Of a stretch of DNA of 64,000 bases, positions 60,959-64,000 are shown one piece after another. The stretch lies in contig JAFMOC010000105.1 in NCBI GenBank assembly GCA_019802505.1, positions 541,001 through 605,000 of the forward strand. The letters run 5' to 3'. The position numbers and the translations under genes were made by a program. The notes beneath the pieces are model-generated. The model had not been told where the DNA came from. It made no database searches and was given only the letters and a program-made list of their open reading frames with translations. Position 1 is the first letter of the stretch; each line of letters begins with the position of its first letter. This DNA comes from Corydoras sp. C115 (Eukaryota; Chordata; Actinopteri; Siluriformes; Callichthyidae).

Positions 60959-60996
<38 letters not shown>

Positions 60997-61047
60997 ACTC
61001 TCACTCTCACTCTCTTTCGCTCTCTCTCTTTCTTTATGCATGTGTGC

Positions 61048-61133
<86 letters not shown>
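60959..61133 (+). repeat. (TC)n-(TG)n compound microsatellite
   Basis: TC-rich 60959-61034, a short mixed spacer with GCGCGCACG, then about 39 TG units to 61133. Confidence 0.96.
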
Positions 61134-61135
<2 letters not shown>

Positions 61136-61139
61136 AGGT

Positions 61140-62560
61140 CTATATAACATTGTGGGTGACAAAACCTGTTTACACATGCAAGCTGGTCCTCAAAATGTAA
61201 GACATTCAGGTTTAAAGTAAAATCGTGTTATATTGTTAAAATTATGATTAGGTTATGGTTAGGGCAAGTTAATGGTTATTGGTTTACCTCAGTCTCTGTG
61301 ACCTAAATGAATCAGAGAATATTTATTTTGCCAAGTACAAGATGCAGGTGTTGACATATATACTTGAAATAAAAACATTGTCAATGTAAATTCACCACAA
61401 TGCATTAGTTCAAACATTTGGGTTTATATATTATTATTATATGTTATATGTACACTGTCTCATCTGATCTTTTTATCTTATTTTTTAGCTTAGTTGTGCA
61501 GATTTTGCTTGTTGATGATGCCTAAAATTATGATTAAGATCCATTCACACTCATTCTTGCCTTTTCCAATTTTAAGTTTTATTTTATTTTTTTGCTGATT
61601 GCTCAAATGTGTGGTTAAAGATATGGCAAAAATATACCTTTGTTTACTAGCCAGGGTCTTATTAACCAAGCTGCCAAATTTGAGATTTAGCATAGCACCT
61701 ATTGAGCTCTCTAAAAGAAAATGACCCAGCCAGTGTACCGATGCATAACCCTCCTGTGTGCTGCACTGATTCTTCATGCTGCTTGCAGCTACAAGACAAT
61801 GCCACCGTGGACTCCAGCATGGCAGCTTGACTTAGCCACATCATTGAATGAGATAAATCCATGGGATATTGGCAGGCAGGGAGAGAACATGTCAATATGG
61901 ATTATGGCTAATCTTCTGTTGTTCTCCTGGGTTGCTGATAGCATGGAGTCTCTCTTAAAATAGTCAAACAATACAGACACAACAAAAACGGAAAACAATG
62001 CTGAGCGGCTGCCTCGGGATATTTTTCGAGTGCACATGCATCTGCAGTCACACACAAAAAAGTTACAGAAGCCTTTGATTTGCGTTGGTTTCTGCATTCA
62101 TCACACGTACTTTATTTTAAGGTCTGGTCTTTATATCATCAATATTATTTAAAAATGTGCTAACCATTAGAGTGGAAAAGATTTGTACAATATCTGGGCA
62201 TGCTTATGCCTTTCTTATAAATTCAGCAGCATGCAAAGACATCTTTAACACCATATGCCACCAGTTCAAATCTTGTACTTGCATGCTTTTCCAAAGGAGA
62301 CTTCATAAATACGTGATTGTCTTCGATGGAGAAATGAAAGAAACTTGTGAAAAATCCTGCGAGACAATCTTTCCTGACTAACACCAGTGCGATAACCTCT
62401 CAATTGCTTAGTTTACGGATGGAGCAATAGTTGTCATGGGTTCATGGATTAAGAATTTGAAATGCAAGTGAAACTTCATTCAAATTTTATCTATGTAATT
62501 CAGTGAGGATCTCTACTAAATAGACCTTATTGCACAACATAAATACTTTATTTAGTTAGA
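61140..62560. other. Intergenic DNA without recognised gene
   Basis: Unique sequence. 61721-61963 is an 80-codon open frame with a hydrophobic N-terminal stretch but no homology I recognise and no sign of splice sites, so it is not called. Confidence 0.5.
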
Positions 62561-62565
62561 GATCA

Positions 62566-63059
62566 GTTTCCATGTTCTCTCCTTATCCACGTGGGTCTTC
62601 TCTGAGTTCTCCAGTTTCCAAAGTCCAAAAACATGTATTCAAAGTGTATTGGTTGATTGATCTGAATTGTCCTATCTAAATTGCCCCATCTGAATTTCCC
62701 ATATATATATGGGGCGGCACGGTGGCTTAGTGGTTAGCACGTTCGCCTCTCAGCGCTAGGGATTCCCGGTTCGAATCCCCATCTGGGTGGAGTTTCCATG
62801 TTCTCCCCGTGTCTGCGTGGGTTTCCTCCGGGTTCTCCGGTTTCCTCCCACAGTCCAAAAACATGGATCAAGTAAATTGAGTTCTCTAAATTGCCCCATA
62901 TAGAGTGTGTCTGTGTGAGTGAGTGTGTGCCCAGCGATGGATTGGCGCCCTGTCCTGGGTCTATCTGCCCAGCGCCCGAGACATTCTCCCCTGGATGGGC
63001 ATGGGGAACCCCACCGCGACCCTAATAGAGGATAAAGCGGGAGATAATGAATGAATGAA

Positions 63060-63125
<66 letters not shown>
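62566..63125 (+). repeat. Old V-SINE fragment, young V-SINE and (TA)n tract
   Basis: 62566-62670 is a decayed central block. 62712-63060 is a full V-SINE with perfect head and GAATGAATGAATGAAT tail that runs straight into (TA)n (63062-63124). A short TATATATA also precedes the head, so insertion into TA-rich DNA is likely. Confidence 0.92.
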
Positions 63126-63128
<3 letters not shown>

Positions 63129-63599
63129 TATAGTATAGTATATATATAGTATATAGTTTGGGTATGAGGAACCACCTACGTATAGGATTAAGCAGGACAT
63201 AATGAGATGAGATTATGCAGTAGGAATTATAATCACTTATTAAATACCTCCATGGCCAGACTAAAATGCTGACTCCTGCAAAAATGTGAACTATATACAA
63301 GGAAGTTATTCTCACAGCAGTTATTGTTTTCACTCTGATTTTGAATCTAATGGTATAACTCTAACCAAAGAACATGATGTGAGATGCTAATGTGGGCAGA
63401 GTGTCAGGCTACTGGATGTTTAGCTTCATCCTCCCCCAGACTGCAATCAGTGGTATTTAATAACAATGGCTACCTCTGCTGTTTAAACTCTAAACTAGAG
63501 TCTTCTATACTTTTAAGGTTCAACTCTCAAACTTGTATTCAGTAAAAATGCCTGTGAGTGTGTGCTATCTGCCCTTATCAGTAAAGAAGTATGCAACAG

Positions 63600-63960
63600 G
63601 TCATAACAAACTGAATTAATTCCGGAACACATTTACCAACACACATGTGCCCGCCCTAAGCTCAATGGCTTTATTTGTCAAATGTTAATCAATTGTGTTT
63701 TCTGCAAATGAGCTTGGCCCCGCTGGGTTCCCATCTCATCTTGTTAAGACCAATTAGCAGTAATTAACACGTGCTAATGGGATGAACTGGGATCCAAAAA
63801 CAAACAGTGGGAGCTCCTAGTTGATTACTGTGCATTGAATAGCAGCAGCAGATGCACAGCACGGCATTAGACCATGCCTTCTACTCTCTTTAATTTCATG
63901 GGATGTGTAGAATATGCGCTGACACAAACCGTTCTATTTCTTTTTAGCCGTTGTACAAGT
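63600..63960. promoter_or_regulatory. Candidate conserved noncoding element at the right edge
   Basis: Unique sequence dense in homeodomain-type sites: GTTAATCAATTG, CCAATTAGCAG, GTAATTAACACG, GTGCTAATGGG, plus GGCATTAGACC. The composition differs from the surrounding AT-rich DNA. No open frame. Confidence 0.4.
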
Positions 63961-64000
63961 CTTGCATGATCAGCCTTTGTTTTCTGACTTACGTCCAAAA

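Noticed and set aside
61721..61963. 80-codon open frame with a signal-peptide-like start
   Set aside because: No homology recognised, no splice or poly(A) context, and a length expected by chance in 64 kb.
62712..62790. Apparent tRNA gene (A-box and B-box) at SINE heads
   Set aside because: The tRNA-like heads are part of the SINE; there is no mature anticodon or acceptor stem and the sequence runs on into the central block.
400..63060. Repeated open frames of 60-130 codons with Cys/Pro/Ser-rich protein (for example MFSPCPRGFPP...), on both strands
   Set aside because: They are translations of the V-SINE body. They recur with frame breaks in many copies, start at the same SINE position and have no independent coding evidence.

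Overview
The window is nuclear DNA of a teleost fish. It has two vertebrate genes with GT-AG introns and orthologue-like exon structure. It also holds dozens of copies of a tRNA-headed SINE whose central block matches the vertebrate V-SINE superfamily (the DANA / HE1 type), a second tRNA-headed SINE, Tc1-like remnants, and long (TA)n, (TG)n and (TC)n tracts. The repeat repertoire resembles Ostariophysi, perhaps a catfish, but that is an impression from memory, not a test.

1-11 kb: all 18 coding exons of mks1 (Meckel syndrome type 1, B9-domain protein of the ciliary transition zone) lie on the minus strand, with the poly(A) signal at the left edge of the window. 11-12 kb: a roughly 1 kb divergent promoter interval with an X-box-like RFX site on the mks1 side and ETS-like and ZNF143-like sites on the mrm1 side. 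12-16.4 kb: the five coding exons of mrm1 (mitochondrial 21S/16S-type rRNA 2'-O-ribose methyltransferase, SpoU family) on the plus strand. Exon 1 carries a 63-bp in-frame triplication. Both genes show one reading-phase mismatch at an exon junction: mrm1 exon 1/2 and mks1 exon 5/6. These are either single-base sequence errors or real lesions.

16.4-64 kb: no protein-coding gene that I can support. It is AT-rich intergenic DNA with SINEs, microsatellites and several unique, non-repetitive blocks rich in TAAT-type homeodomain sites that look like conserved noncoding elements. In mammals MRM1 is next to LHX1, a developmental regulator with surrounding noncoding sequence, so I infer (untested) that this desert may be lhx1-linked regulatory DNA.

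The most unusual structures are a 304-bp templated duplication at 19.56/20.94 kb inserted with a 47-bp flank duplication, a partially dimeric SINE within a single target-site duplication (28.18-28.72 kb), a SINE with a duplicated tail (49.80-50.20 kb), and the in-frame minisatellite of mrm1. I saw no dedicated novel gene system, CRISPR or operon-like locus; this is a eukaryotic window.
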